A stretch of 64,000 nucleotides of DNA from CBDBZX01 sp965213645 (GTDB taxonomy: Bacteria > Deinococcota > Deinococci > Deinococcales > Trueperaceae), in assembly GCA_965213645.1 (NCBI GenBank), contig CBDBZX010000008.1, positions 682,001 through 746,000 on the forward strand. The letters run 5' to 3'. Within the stretch, counting starts at the first letter, position 1. Each line of letters opens with the position of its first letter. The position numbers were made by a program, and so were the translations under genes. The notes under the pieces are model-generated. The model was not told the DNA's origin, made no database searches, and worked only from the letters and a program-made list of their open reading frames with translations. This document shows positions 18,093 through 25,913 of the stretch, one piece after another.

Positions 18093-18296
18093 TTGGACAA
18101 GTCAGACTCGAGGAAGCGCAAGCCCTGAGAGGTTACGTGTCGTTGTTAGGTTACAGTTGACCTCTTGGGTGACGAGGTGGAGGGCTCTAGGTTTCGTTAG
18201 CTGATTTCAAGAACGTGATGCTAGAGATAGACGCAGGGAACTATTCAAAAGTTCTTGATAACTGCTAACCGTTATTGATAACTGGATTCGAATAAC

Positions 18297-18391
18297 GCAA
18301 GTATCATCTCTGAAAGTGAATATCAAAGTACGCTATTTTGACTCTGATTGTCGCTGACCAGATGAAAGTGCCCCTAACGGGGTATACCTGC
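18297..18391. repeat. 76/77-bp intergenic element, copy B (with insertion)
   Basis: Left end GCAAGTATCATC; right end GACCAGATGA followed by ATACCTGC, interrupted by about 18 extra bases containing CCCCTAACGGGG. Without that insert the length is 77 bp, the same as copy A. The core is AT-rich and unlike the other copies. It lies upstream of glmS. Confidence 0.7.
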
Positions 18392-18523
18392 TGTCCTGCT
18401 ATAAAACGCGAGATTAAGTCTGCGGGCCCCTCCTGAGACGAACCCCTCACTCGAGCATATCTGGGTTCTAATTTCACATTGGAATAGCAAAAATGGCAAC
18501 CGTCACTGGAACATATTGGTGAA

Positions 18524-18567
18524 AGGTCTACACTTGCAAGGTATATAGATGCAAGGCGGCTAGACCT
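18524..18567 (+). promoter_or_regulatory. Stem-loop in the glmS leader
   Basis: Outer stem AGGTCTA/TAGACCT (7 bp) and inner stem TTGCA/TGCAA (5 bp) separated by small internal loops. It lies 50 bases before the glmS start. A control role is possible, but no known riboswitch class is recognised. Confidence 0.4.
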
Positions 18568-18616
18568 AGATTCCCTATGGTCAGTTTTCGACCACTACAA
18601 CAACTAAGGAGTATTT

Positions 18617-20443
18617 ATGTGCGGCATTGTGGGTTACGTTGGACATCGTCAGGCAACCGAAGTCATCATGGACGGGCTTAAAAGGCTCGAGTATCGTGGT
18701 TATGACTCGGCAGGTGTCGTAATTTCGCCGCGCGGTGACGCCGCGTCTCACCTCAACGTAGTGAAAAAAGCAGGCAAACTTAAAAATTTAGAAGAGGCAT
18801 TGGAAACACGACCCCTCAAAGGAACGCTGGGCTTGGGCCACACCCGCTGGGCCACACACGGCAGACCCAACGACACCAACGCGCACCCTCACCTCTCAGA
18901 AGACGGTAAGCTCGCCGTGATTCATAATGGCATTATTGAAAACTATGTACCGCTTAGGGAGCAGCTTATAGAGCAAGGTCATACCTTTGTGTCAGAGACG
19001 GATACCGAGGTCATGGTTCACCTCATTGAAGAGCATTACAGAGGCGACTTAGTGAGCGCGGTGCGCACTGCGCTGAGCCAAGTGACAGGTGCGTACGCTC
19101 TGGTTGTCTCGCACGCTGAGCATGACCTCATCGTGGCGGCGCGGGCGACGAGCCCGATGGTCTTAGGGCTGGGCGACGGCGAGAACTTCGTCGCGAGCGA
19201 TGTGCCTGCGCTTTTACCCTATACGAGAAAGGTCGTTTTCTTGCACGACGGTGATATGGCGCTTATCCGCGAGGATGGCTTTTCTGTAACCGACTTCACA
19301 GGGCAGACGTTAGAGCGTGAGGTGTCCACTGTGGATTGGGACGCTGAGGCGGCTGAAAAAGCGGGCTTTGAACACTACATGCTCAAAGAAATTTACGAGC
19401 AGCCTGCTGTGCTGCAAAACACCTTTGGCAGCCGCTTCGCCGCAAACGGTACGGACGTGCAACTCGGCTTGAGTCTCGACCCTCTCGCTTTTGACCGCGT
19501 CGTCGTGACGGCGGCGGGTACGGCGTACTACTCGGGTATGGTTGGTGAATACCTCATCGAAAAGCTCGCCCGGTTGCCCGTCGATGTCGAAATTGCCAGC
19601 GAGTTTCGCTACCGCGAACCCGTTTTAGACGAGCGAACGCTCTGCATCGTCGTTTCGCAGTCGGGCGAAACGATTGACACCTTAGAAGCGCTCCGCGAAG
19701 CGCAGCGTCAAGGCGCAAAGTCTCTAGCGGTCCTCAACGTCAAGGGTTCCTCTATCAGCCGTGAGGTTGATGATACCCTCTATATTCACGCTGGACCAGA
19801 AATTGGCGTGGCGAGCACGAAAGCGTACACCGCGATGGTCGCCGCGTTTGAACTCGTCGCGATTTGGCTCGGACGCGCACGCGGCACGCTGAGCGATACG
19901 GATGCCGCCAGCCTCATTCATGCACTTCGGCAAACGCCGGGGTTGCTCGAGGACGCCCTCCAGGAGCGCGAACACATCGCCCAGGTAGCGGAGCGCTTCA
20001 AAGACTACAGCGACTACCTCTTCTTAGGGCGCGGCATCAACTTTCCAACTGCATTAGAAGGAGCATTGAAGCTTAAAGAGATTTCCTATATTCACGCCGA
20101 AGCTTACGCCACAGGCGAGATGAAGCACGGTCCAATTGCGCTCATTGACGACCAAATGCCTGTCGTCGCTGTAGCAACAGCTTCGACGCTTTATGATAAG
20201 ACGGTCTCCAATTTGCAAGAGGTCAAAGCTAGGGACGGCATCGTTATCGCCCTCGCCAACTACGATGATACCCAAATCGAGGAGCACGCCGATGTTGTGA
20301 TGCGAGCGCCGCAAACGCACGAGCTTGTTTCGCCTCTGGTGAACGTCGTGGCTATGCAGCTGCTCGCGTATGAAACGGCGGCGCGTCTAGGTTGCGACGT
20401 TGATCAACCAAGAAACCTTGCTAAGAGCGTGACAGTTGAGTAA
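18617..20443 (+). CDS. glmS: Glutamine-fructose-6-phosphate aminotransferase (isomerizing)
   Basis: 608 aa, normal. Makes glucosamine-6-phosphate from fructose-6-phosphate and glutamine, the first step to UDP-GlcNAc for cell wall. Class II glutaminase domain with nucleophile Cys2 (MCGIVGYVGHR) and TRWATHGRPNDTNAHPH; two SIS domains follow (VVTAAGTAYYSGMVGEYLIE, VVSQSGETIDTLEAL, then the second after residue 455), ending DQPRNLAKSVTVE. The ribosome site AAGGAG is seven bases upstream. A mobile element inserted 25 bases after the stop codon. Confidence 0.97.
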   Translation: MCGIVGYVGHRQATEVIMDGLKRLEYRGYDSAGVVISPRGDAASHLNVVKKAGKLKNLEEALETRPLKGTLGLGHTRWATHGRPNDTNAHPHLSEDGKLAVIHNGIIENYVPLREQLIEQGHTFVSETDTEVMVHLIEEHYRGDLVSAVRTALSQVTGAYALVVSHAEHDLIVAARATSPMVLGLGDGENFVASDVPALLPYTRKVVFLHDGDMALIREDGFSVTDFTGQTLEREVSTVDWDAEAAEKAGFEHYMLKEIYEQPAVLQNTFGSRFAANGTDVQLGLSLDPLAFDRVVVTAAGTAYYSGMVGEYLIEKLARLPVDVEIASEFRYREPVLDERTLCIVVSQSGETIDTLEALREAQRQGAKSLAVLNVKGSSISREVDDTLYIHAGPEIGVASTKAYTAMVAAFELVAIWLGRARGTLSDTDAASLIHALRQTPGLLEDALQEREHIAQVAERFKDYSDYLFLGRGINFPTALEGALKLKEISYIHAEAYATGEMKHGPIALIDDQMPVVAVATASTLYDKTVSNLQEVKARDGIVIALANYDDTQIEEHADVVMRAPQTHELVSPLVNVVAMQLLAYETAARLGCDVDQPRNLAKSVTVE

Positions 20444-20477
20444 GTGTGATGTGGATTCTGATTGTGAGTGTGCAATT

Positions 20478-20535
20478 AAAATAATGTTGTGCGCTGAAAA
20501 ATAAAGTCATGTGCTAGAAAATAATGTTGTACGCT
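20478..20535 (+). repeat. Three 20-bp tandem end repeats
   Basis: Units AAAATAATGTTGTGCGCT (20478), AAAATAAAGTCATGTGCT (20498) and AAAATAATGTTGTACGCT (20518), exactly 20 bases apart. Inverted copies are at 20739-20760 and 21994-22020. They fit transposase-binding repeats. Confidence 0.75.
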
Positions 20536-20561
20536 GTAGTGCATGGAATACAGAGTCGGAT

Positions 20562-20594
20562 GCCCCTCGAGAATGAGAAATCATGTCGAGGGGC
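20562..20594. repeat. 9-bp stem inside the element remnant
   Basis: Perfect inverted repeat GCCCCTCGA/TCGAGGGGC with a 15-nt loop. It lies inside the element remnant. No T run follows; its role is unknown. Confidence 0.45.
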
Positions 20595-20738
20595 GTTGAC
20601 CTTCAGAACGTCCTGCGCCGCGTCAAAGAGGGACGCGGTCAAGGGCGAGGTTTCGCTAATGTTTTCTGCTTTGGACTATTTTAACGCATCTACTCGTTTG
20701 GAAATAATCTTCAAGCCATTGAGTTTGTATGAAGGCTC

Positions 20739-20760
20739 AGCGCACAACTTTATTTTTATT
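20739..20760 (-). repeat. Inverted copy of the element end repeat
   Basis: AGCGCACAACTTTATTTT is the reverse complement of the AAAATAAAGTTGTGCGCT end unit. It lies 26 bases before the target duplication of the IS4-family insertion. Confidence 0.7.
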
Positions 20761-20785
20761 GCTCACTTCCATTTGAATTTTATGA

Positions 20786-20794
20786 GTGCTTGCC
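20786..20794. repeat. Target site duplication, left (GTGCTTGCC)
   Basis: GTGCTTGCC is repeated exactly at 21920-21928, immediately outside the inverted repeats of the IS. Nine bases fits the IS4 family. Confidence 0.9.
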
Positions 20795-21841
20795 CTAAGT
20801 ACACGACAAAAGCCTGAAAGCGCTGTGTAGGAGCTTAGGGTCAAGGGAGAGGTTGGTGATCGCTCTGCGGATAAAGTCAAGCCCGAGCCGGAAGACAGAC
20901 CTTTCACGTCTACCGTGCGGCTTGATGCGAATAGGCTTGAGTCGGTGTTGCCAGTGACCGACTTTAAGCGCCCAGAGAAAGGCGAGACTAACCACAGCGA
21001 CCAGGGCGCTGAGGCGCTCGGTGTCCTTGAGGTGGGTATCTTCGAGGTTGAAGCCGCTCGACTTGAGGGCTTTGAAAAGAGACTCTATCTGCCACCTGTG
21101 GGCGTAAGCGCTCAAGGCTTTTCTAGGATTGCGGTTGGTCACAATGATGACGAGTTGCTGGTCACAGCTCCTAGTTGCAGCAACGGCAAGCTCACACCCA
21201 CAAATCTTGTAGCGGTGGTGGAGGCTTCGCGTTTGCAAGGGTTCAAGCTGCCGAAAAAAGGCTGCGAGTTGAAACCAGTTGTCAGCTAGGCTGTTTTCTC
21301 GGATGCGAATGGCAAAGGGAATGTTTTGGTCTATCAGGAACCCAAACCAGTCTTGACCAATGAACTCCCTATCTGCAAGTAAGACCTCTATGCGCTCAGG
21401 TTTGATGACCTCCAAAACCTGTTCGAGCAACTCAGTGCGCTCCAGTGTGTTCGAGTTGCCCTGTTTAGTCAGAAGAACGAACGCGAGGGGGATAGCGATA
21501 CCTTCATCGACTAGAGCAATCATCAAAATATTGATGTTGAATACGCCAAACTTCCAGTTCGTTCTATCGACGCATAAGGTGTAACGCTGCTTGTCGAGAA
21601 GTTTGACTATGAAGCGCGTGAAGTGTGTCTCGTCAAGCTCCAGCTCAGCAAAGAACCGCTGCGCCCGTCTATACACAGAAGCCTCACATGCCCAGCTTTG
21701 CATAGTGCTGACCACGCGCTTGAGATTGACCGTCCTCGCCTCGACAATACCCAGCATCAACATGCTCAGAAACGTGAGCCTCGACTTGTGCAAGTTGACA
21801 CCTACTTCTTTCAACGCTTCGACTAATCCAGTATGCTTCAT
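20795..21841 (-). CDS. IS4-family transposase
   Basis: 348 aa DDE transposase. First Asp in CVDRTNWKFGVFN (about residue 95), second Asp in VLLADREFIGQDWF (about 160), and the YREK signature YAHRWQIESLFKALK (Y-2-R-3-E-6-K) with the third catalytic Glu. The stop codon TAG is supplied by the last three bases of the left inverted repeat, so the gene ends exactly at the IS boundary. ATG 21841 has GGAGAA a few bases upstream. It appears full length and likely active. Confidence 0.93.
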   Translation of the reverse strand: MKHTGLVEALKEVGVNLHKSRLTFLSMLMLGIVEARTVNLKRVVSTMQSWACEASVYRRAQRFFAELELDETHFTRFIVKLLDKQRYTLCVDRTNWKFGVFNINILMIALVDEGIAIPLAFVLLTKQGNSNTLERTELLEQVLEVIKPERIEVLLADREFIGQDWFGFLIDQNIPFAIRIRENSLADNWFQLAAFFRQLEPLQTRSLHHRYKICGCELAVAATRSCDQQLVIIVTNRNPRKALSAYAHRWQIESLFKALKSSGFNLEDTHLKDTERLSALVAVVSLAFLWALKVGHWQHRLKPIRIKPHGRRERSVFRLGLDFIRRAITNLSLDPKLLHSAFRLLSCT

Positions 21842-21919
21842 TTGAGTTCTCCTTCGTTTAGCTACGCACTAAACATTCTTCAGGGAGAACTCCTTTTTGT
21901 AAAATTGTCGTGTACTAAG
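20795..21919 (-). mobile_element. Intact IS4-family insertion sequence, 1125 bp
   Basis: Bounded by 15-bp terminal inverted repeats (CTAAGTACACGACAA left; TTGTCGTGTACTAAG right; one mismatch) and flanked by a perfect 9-bp duplication, GTGCTTGCC. It contains one transposase gene filling nearly the whole element. Perfect target duplications and an open transposase frame suggest recent insertion. It sits inside the older IS21-like remnant. Confidence 0.93.
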
Positions 21920-21928
21920 GTGCTTGCC
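21920..21928. repeat. Target site duplication, right (GTGCTTGCC)
   Basis: Exact copy of 20786-20794, directly after the right inverted repeat of the IS4-family element. Confidence 0.9.
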
Positions 21929-21993
21929 GCAAAACTATATTTTACATTGGATTAAACAGGGCTACGATGGGAAAGGAATTTTCTTTACTTTTT

Positions 21994-22020
21994 AGCGCAC
22001 GACTTTATTTTTGTTGCACA
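21994..22020 (-). repeat. Right terminal inverted repeat of the element remnant
   Basis: Complement of TGTGCAACAAAAATAAAG...GTGCGCT; matches the left end at 20469-20495 in 23 of 27 positions. The last base is directly followed by GH4 coding sequence. Confidence 0.7.
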
Positions 22021-22890
22021 ATTGGTCTTTGTCACAGCGTCCAAGGGACAGCGGAGCAGTTAGCGGGCGACATCGGCGTGCCGATAGACGAGATCAACTA
22101 CCTCTGCGCGGGTATCAACCACGTGGCATTTTATCTCAAGTTTGAGCGCAACGGCGAAGACCTCTATCCGAAAATTCGTGAGGTTGCGCAAAGAGGTAAC
22201 GTGCCGATGCGCGGTAGTGTTGAGCGGTCTGACGGCGGTACGCAAGGGCTCTCAGACGCCGTGCGCTACGAGATGTTTAAGCGGCTCGGCTATTTCGTGA
22301 CCGAATCGAGCGAGCACTTCAGTGAGTACACGCCCTGGTTTATTAAAGAGGGGCGTGAGGACTTGTTAGAAGAGTTTGATATTCCTTTAGACGAATACCT
22401 GAGGCGTTGTGAGCGGCAGATTGAGGGTTGGCACGAGATGAAGGAGCGCCTCGAGGACCCAGGCGCAGAGATTGAGGTGGAGCGCTCTCACGAATACGGC
22501 TCTACTATCGTCCACAGCCTCGAGACCGGTACCCCCAGCGTCGTCTACGGCAACGTGCAAAACGACGGCTTGATTGACAACCTACCGAACGGGTGCGTGG
22601 TTGAAGTCCCTTGCGTGGTGGATAAAAACGGCGTCCAACCCACCAAAATCGGCAACCTCCCAGCGCACCTCGCCGCGCTGATGCAGACCAATATCAACGT
22701 CCAAGCCTTGAGCGTCGAAGCGGCCTTGACCAACAACCGCGAGCACATCTACCACGCGGCGATGCTCGACCCGCACACCTCAGCGGAGCTTAGTTTGGAT
22801 GAGATTTGGAGCCTGGTGGATGACCTTATCGAAGCGCACGGGGACTATATACCAGAGGGGCTACGGGAAAAGAAGGGTGTGTTGGCTTAG
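22021..22890 (+). pseudogene. 5'-truncated GH4 family α-galactosidase-like gene
   Basis: The reading frame resumes at IGLCHSVQGTAEQLAGDIGV and continues CAGINHVAFYLKFE to the normal C-terminus, about 290 aa. GH4 enzymes (MelA type) are around 430-460 aa and need an N-terminal Rossmann domain for NAD; that part, roughly 150 residues, is missing. The break coincides with the right end of the IS21-like element (22020). An ATG at 21967 inside the element keeps the frame open and would add 18 foreign residues, so a truncated protein could be made but should not bind NAD. The metal-binding Cys/His region (CAGINH) is kept. Confidence 0.85.
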
Positions 22891-23208
22891 TTGTTGGTTT
22901 AGTGAGGGGCTCGAGCGCTAAAAATACACTCCTTACAGCGTCCAGACAAGCGACTTTATAAGTGACCTTATATTTCCCTACCGCACAGCGTTCATCCCTT
23001 CTACGCTATTCATGAAAGGAATTTGGTAGGGCGCTTAACAGAGCGCTAGGACTTTGTGTGCTTTACTCCAAAGCGTAGTTTTTCACATTCGTAGCGGGTA
23101 TCATCCGGTCAGAAACGTACTCACCGGAGCAGGTGGTAATGCGTAAGGACCTAAATAGATGATACCTGCGAAGATGTCCCACTCCGTTTCACCCCATTAG
23201 GAGGAAAC
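22891..23208. other. Intergenic region before the compatible-solute ABC operon
   Basis: No gene. It holds element copy C at 23094-23169, followed 39 bases later by the ATG of the binding-protein gene. The AT-rich stretch CTTTATAAGTGACCTTATATTTCCC (split here as CTTTATAAGTGAC and CTTATATTTCCC, about 22949-22978) could contain the promoter, but no pair of boxes is certain. Confidence 0.4.
23094..23169. repeat. 76/77-bp intergenic element, copy C
   Basis: Left end GCGGGTATCATCCGGTCA; right end TAGATGATACCTGC. Length 76 bp. The core is unrelated to the other copies. It lies in the leader of the ABC importer operon, 39 bases before the first start codon. Confidence 0.75.
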
Positions 23209-24135
23209 ATGCGTAGATTAGCCTTTGTCCTATTCACCGCCCTCACCCTAAGTTTAGGTGCGAGCTTCGGCTTCGCGCAAAAAGGACCCCTTACAATCGG
23301 CTCTAAAATTGACACCGAAGGCACGGTCTTGGCCCAAATCATCCGGCTGATGCTGGAGCAAAACGACTTTGCCATCGACGACCGCTCAGGCTTCGGCACG
23401 ACCTCGGTGGTGCGCGAGGCGCTCTTGGCGGGCGAGATCGACCTCTACCCCGAATACACGGGCTCGGCGTTGACCTTTTTCCCCGACGCGGACCTGCCCG
23501 AGGGCGTTTCGACGAACGCGCAAGAACTCTATCAAACTGTCAAAGAACTCGACGCCGAGCGCAACAACGTCACTTGGTTGGAGCAAGCGCCTGCGAATAA
23601 CACGTGGGCCATCGCCGTGCCGCAGAGCTTGGCAGAGGAGAATAACTTGGCGACGATTGGCGACCTCGCGACCTACATTAACGAGGGCGGCGAGTTCAAG
23701 CTCGCGGCGAGCCAGGAGTTTGTAGACCGCCCCGACGCGCTCCCCGCCTTTGAAGAGACCTATGGGTTTGAAGTCTCTTCCGATCAACTCGTGATATTGG
23801 CGGGCGGCAACACCACGCAGACCGAAACGGCGGCGGCCCAGGGCACGGACGGCGTCAACGCGGCGATGGCCTACGGCACGGACGGCACCATTTCGGCGCT
23901 CAGCCTCACGACCTTGGAGGACCCACAAAACGCCGTCGCGATTTATCAGCCCGCCCCGACCCTGCGCGGCGAGGTGGCGAACGAGTTTCCAGAAATCGCC
24001 GAGATTCTTAACCCTATTTTCGCGTCGCTCGATGAAGAGACGTTACAAAACTTGAATGGTCAAGTCGCTGTGGACGGCCTCGACCCCGCGCAGGTGGCTG
24101 AGGACTACCTCATCTCCGAAGGCTTCTTGCAGTAA
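23209..24135 (+). CDS. Glycine betaine/choline-type ABC transporter substrate-binding protein
   Basis: 308 aa with a cleavable signal peptide (MRRLAFVLFTALTLSLGASFGFAQ, cut near residue 23; given here in parts: MRRLAFVLFTALTLSLGA, SFGFAQ). The mature protein matches the OpuBC/OsmF (QAT) family: GSKIDTEGTVLAQIIRLML, EIDLYPEYTGSALTFF, NNTWAIAVPQ and a C-terminal LDPAQVAEDYLISEGFL. It should capture betaine, choline or a related quaternary amine outside the membrane. The ribosome site TAGGAGG is near-perfect. It heads the four-gene importer operon; a hairpin terminator 210 bases downstream may lower expression of the other genes relative to this one. Confidence 0.9.
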   Translation: MRRLAFVLFTALTLSLGASFGFAQKGPLTIGSKIDTEGTVLAQIIRLMLEQNDFAIDDRSGFGTTSVVREALLAGEIDLYPEYTGSALTFFPDADLPEGVSTNAQELYQTVKELDAERNNVTWLEQAPANNTWAIAVPQSLAEENNLATIGDLATYINEGGEFKLAASQEFVDRPDALPAFEETYGFEVSSDQLVILAGGNTTQTETAAAQGTDGVNAAMAYGTDGTISALSLTTLEDPQNAVAIYQPAPTLRGEVANEFPEIAEILNPIFASLDEETLQNLNGQVAVDGLDPAQVAEDYLISEGFLQ

Positions 24136-24175
24136 ATGCAGTAGATACAGTGTTAGTTAAGTTCTACAACACTGT

Positions 24176-24280
24176 TGTCACCCCGAGCTTAGTCGAGGGG
24201 TCTCGTTTTTCAGTCTCTGTCAGAGGAGTCAGCAAGGGCAGAGATTCTTCGACTCCACTGTCGTTTCGCTCAGAATGACA
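24176..24280 (-). repeat. Dispersed intergenic repeat, TGTCA-ended family, copy 3
   Basis: Inverted relative to copies 1 and 2: begins TGTCACCCCGAG, has TCGAGGGGTCTCG and CAGAGATTCTTCGACTCC, and ends GCTCAGAATGACA. The block order is the mirror of the copies at 7940-8236. It lies between the binding-protein gene and the permease. Confidence 0.75.
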
Positions 24281-24344
24281 TGGCTTACTTTTTATCTAAC
24301 GCTGTAGTAAGTTGTGGCTGCAAATCCGATAATAGACGAAGAAA

Positions 24345-24368
24345 GGGCTGGAACGTTCCAGCCCTTTT
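24345..24368 (+). terminator. Intrinsic terminator inside the ABC operon
   Basis: Perfect 20-bp palindrome GGGCTGGAACGTTCCAGCCC followed by TTTTGTGTTT. It lies between the binding protein and the permease genes, 34 bases before the next start, and probably lets only part of the transcripts continue, giving excess binding protein. Confidence 0.8.
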
Positions 24369-24401
24369 GTGTTTCGTAAAAGTGGCGTAAGAGAGGTGAC
24401 T

Positions 24402-25817
24402 ATGCGCGAATCTGCCAACCCTGTAACGCTTTTGGCGAGTGGTGTCGGCGTGCTCGGCGTGCTCGGCGCGAACTGGTTGCTGTTCAAAGAGAACCGCATC
24501 GTCGAGGGCGAGGCGTATGGCGCGTTTCAGCTCCCTCTGGTGTGGACGCTGGCGCTGCTCGGTTTGTGGCTCGCGCTAGCGCTTGTCAGTGTAGTGAGGT
24601 TTGGAGGCCGACCTTGGGCGCTCGGGCTGCTCGCTTCGGTGGGACTGCTCTTGAGCATTGGTTTAGTGGGGCAGGGGACGGACGCGCTGCTCCGTGAGGT
24701 CGAAAACGCGGAGCGGGCTAGGGTCTCCCTGCGCGGCGGCGTGTGGATTACACTGCTGGCCTATTACATCGGCATCTTTGGCGCGTTGGGCGAACTTCGT
24801 GGTTCTAAGTGGAAAACTGCCGCGCTCGTCGCGCCGGGGCTCGTCGGCGCGGTGCTCCTCGTGGCGTTTGGTCTGCTAGACAACTTAGGGCTCGCTCGCG
24901 AATTTGCGGTGCGCGGGGAGGACTTCACCGCTGAGGTGCTGCGGCACTTGGCGCTGTCGGGCTCGAGCGTCCTCTTAGCCGCCGCCATCGGCGTGCCCGC
25001 CGCCATCCAAGCGGCGCGAAACGACCAGGTGGCGTCTTTTGTCTTGCCCACCGCCAGCTTGTTGCAGACGCTTCCCTCCTTGGCACTTTTCGGTTTGATG
25101 CTGGGGCCTCTAGCACAGCTCGGCGGTGGTGTGAATGTCGGCGCGGCGCTGCTTTTTATCCTCACCGGACTCGCCCTTACCGCTGCACTCATTTGGGGTT
25201 TTCAGAGGACGCGGCACGCGCTCGCGAAAGGGTTGGAGAGTGTCTACTTGGGCGTCATCGTCCTTGTAGCCCTCGTACCCGTCGCGCTGCTCACGGTCAT
25301 TCTCGCCGTGTTTCTCAACGACCTCATCGTGGCGCTTCTCAGTTTCAACTTCGGCGAGTTAAACCTTCCCAGCAGTTTGAGCGTGCCGCTCTCGAGCCTC
25401 GGTGTGCGCGGCATCGGCACGGCCCCCGCGCTCATCGCGCTGACCCTCTACGCGCTCTTGCCCATCGTGCGCAATTGCTACACGGGCATTAAAGAGGTGC
25501 CTACGTCCGCCATCGACGCGGGGCGCGGCATGGGGATGAGCCCGCAACAGATTTTGCGCCGCGTCGAGTTGCCCCTAGCGCTCCCTCTCATCGTGGAGGG
25601 GCTCAGGGCGTCGGCGGTGCTGACCATCGGGATTGCCACGGTTGCGTATCTCATCGGTGCGGGGGGCTTGGGCACGTTTATACAGAGCGGGATTGACCAG
25701 CAAGTCCCCGACCTCATCCTCTTAGGCGCGATTCCGATTATCCTCTTAGCACTGCTCGTAGACGCGCTTTTGCGTGGCGTCGGTGCATTGCTGACCTCAC
25801 CGGGGATTCAGTCGTGA
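24402..25817 (+). CDS. ABC transporter permease, betaine/choline type
   Basis: 471 aa. The C-terminal half is an OpuBB/OsmY-like permease domain: LPTASLLQTLPSLALFGLML, then GIKEVPTSAIDAGRGMGMSP (the EAA-type loop that contacts the ATPase) and IATVAYLIGAGGLGTFI. The N-terminal 180 residues add about five more membrane segments, as in YehY-type permeases. ATG 24402 has GAGAGGTG upstream; the open frame to 24369 overlaps the terminator T run and is rejected. Second gene of the importer operon. Confidence 0.88.
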   Translation: MRESANPVTLLASGVGVLGVLGANWLLFKENRIVEGEAYGAFQLPLVWTLALLGLWLALALVSVVRFGGRPWALGLLASVGLLLSIGLVGQGTDALLREVENAERARVSLRGGVWITLLAYYIGIFGALGELRGSKWKTAALVAPGLVGAVLLVAFGLLDNLGLAREFAVRGEDFTAEVLRHLALSGSSVLLAAAIGVPAAIQAARNDQVASFVLPTASLLQTLPSLALFGLMLGPLAQLGGGVNVGAALLFILTGLALTAALIWGFQRTRHALAKGLESVYLGVIVLVALVPVALLTVILAVFLNDLIVALLSFNFGELNLPSSLSVPLSSLGVRGIGTAPALIALTLYALLPIVRNCYTGIKEVPTSAIDAGRGMGMSPQQILRRVELPLALPLIVEGLRASAVLTIGIATVAYLIGAGGLGTFIQSGIDQQVPDLILLGAIPIILLALLVDALLRGVGALLTSPGIQS

Positions 25818-25860
25818 TTTTGAAGGCGTCCGTACCTCACGACTACGAACATAGAGCAAG

Positions 25861-25874
25861 GGGTTGCAACCCCG
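25861..25874. repeat. 14-bp perfect palindrome between permease and ATPase genes
   Basis: GGGGTTGCAACCCC, in the 96-bp gap between the permease and ATPase genes. It may form a small mRNA hairpin affecting decay or reinitiation. Confidence 0.5.
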
Positions 25875-25913
25875 TGTTGAACTCTGGACGGCCTCTCGTG
25901 AAAGGGGAACGCG

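Larger units (their letters stand above)
18093..18616. other. Long leader/intergenic region before glmS
   Basis: No gene is seen. It holds element copy B (18297-18391), a two-part stem at 18524-18567 and a spaced pair of TTGATAACTG-like repeats near 18253-18283. The AGCGCC core of the glmS ribozyme is absent, so control of glmS by that ribozyme is not supported. Confidence 0.5.
20469..22020. mobile_element. Remnant of an element with IS21-like multi-repeat ends
   Basis: Outer ends are inverted repeats of 27 bp with four mismatches: left TGTGCAATTAAAATAATG (from 20469) and right, in complement, TGTGCAACAAAAATAAAG (21994-22020), both ending GTGCGCT. Three direct copies of an AAAATAAtGTtGTgCGCT unit lie at the left end and two inverted copies at the right, the layout known from IS21-family termini. 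The ~200 bp between them, apart from the IS4-family insertion, has no transposase gene. Left neighbour: glmS. Right neighbour: a truncated GH4 gene that starts at the first base after the element. Confidence 0.6.

Noticed and set aside
18093..18616. glmS ribozyme upstream of glmS
   Set aside because: The position is right, but the conserved AGCGCC core and following pairing elements are not found; only an unrelated two-part stem is seen.
20524..20817. 97-codon plus-strand frame inside the element remnant
   Set aside because: It begins in an end repeat, crosses a target duplication and enters the IS4 inverted repeat, so it cannot be an old gene; no ribosome site.
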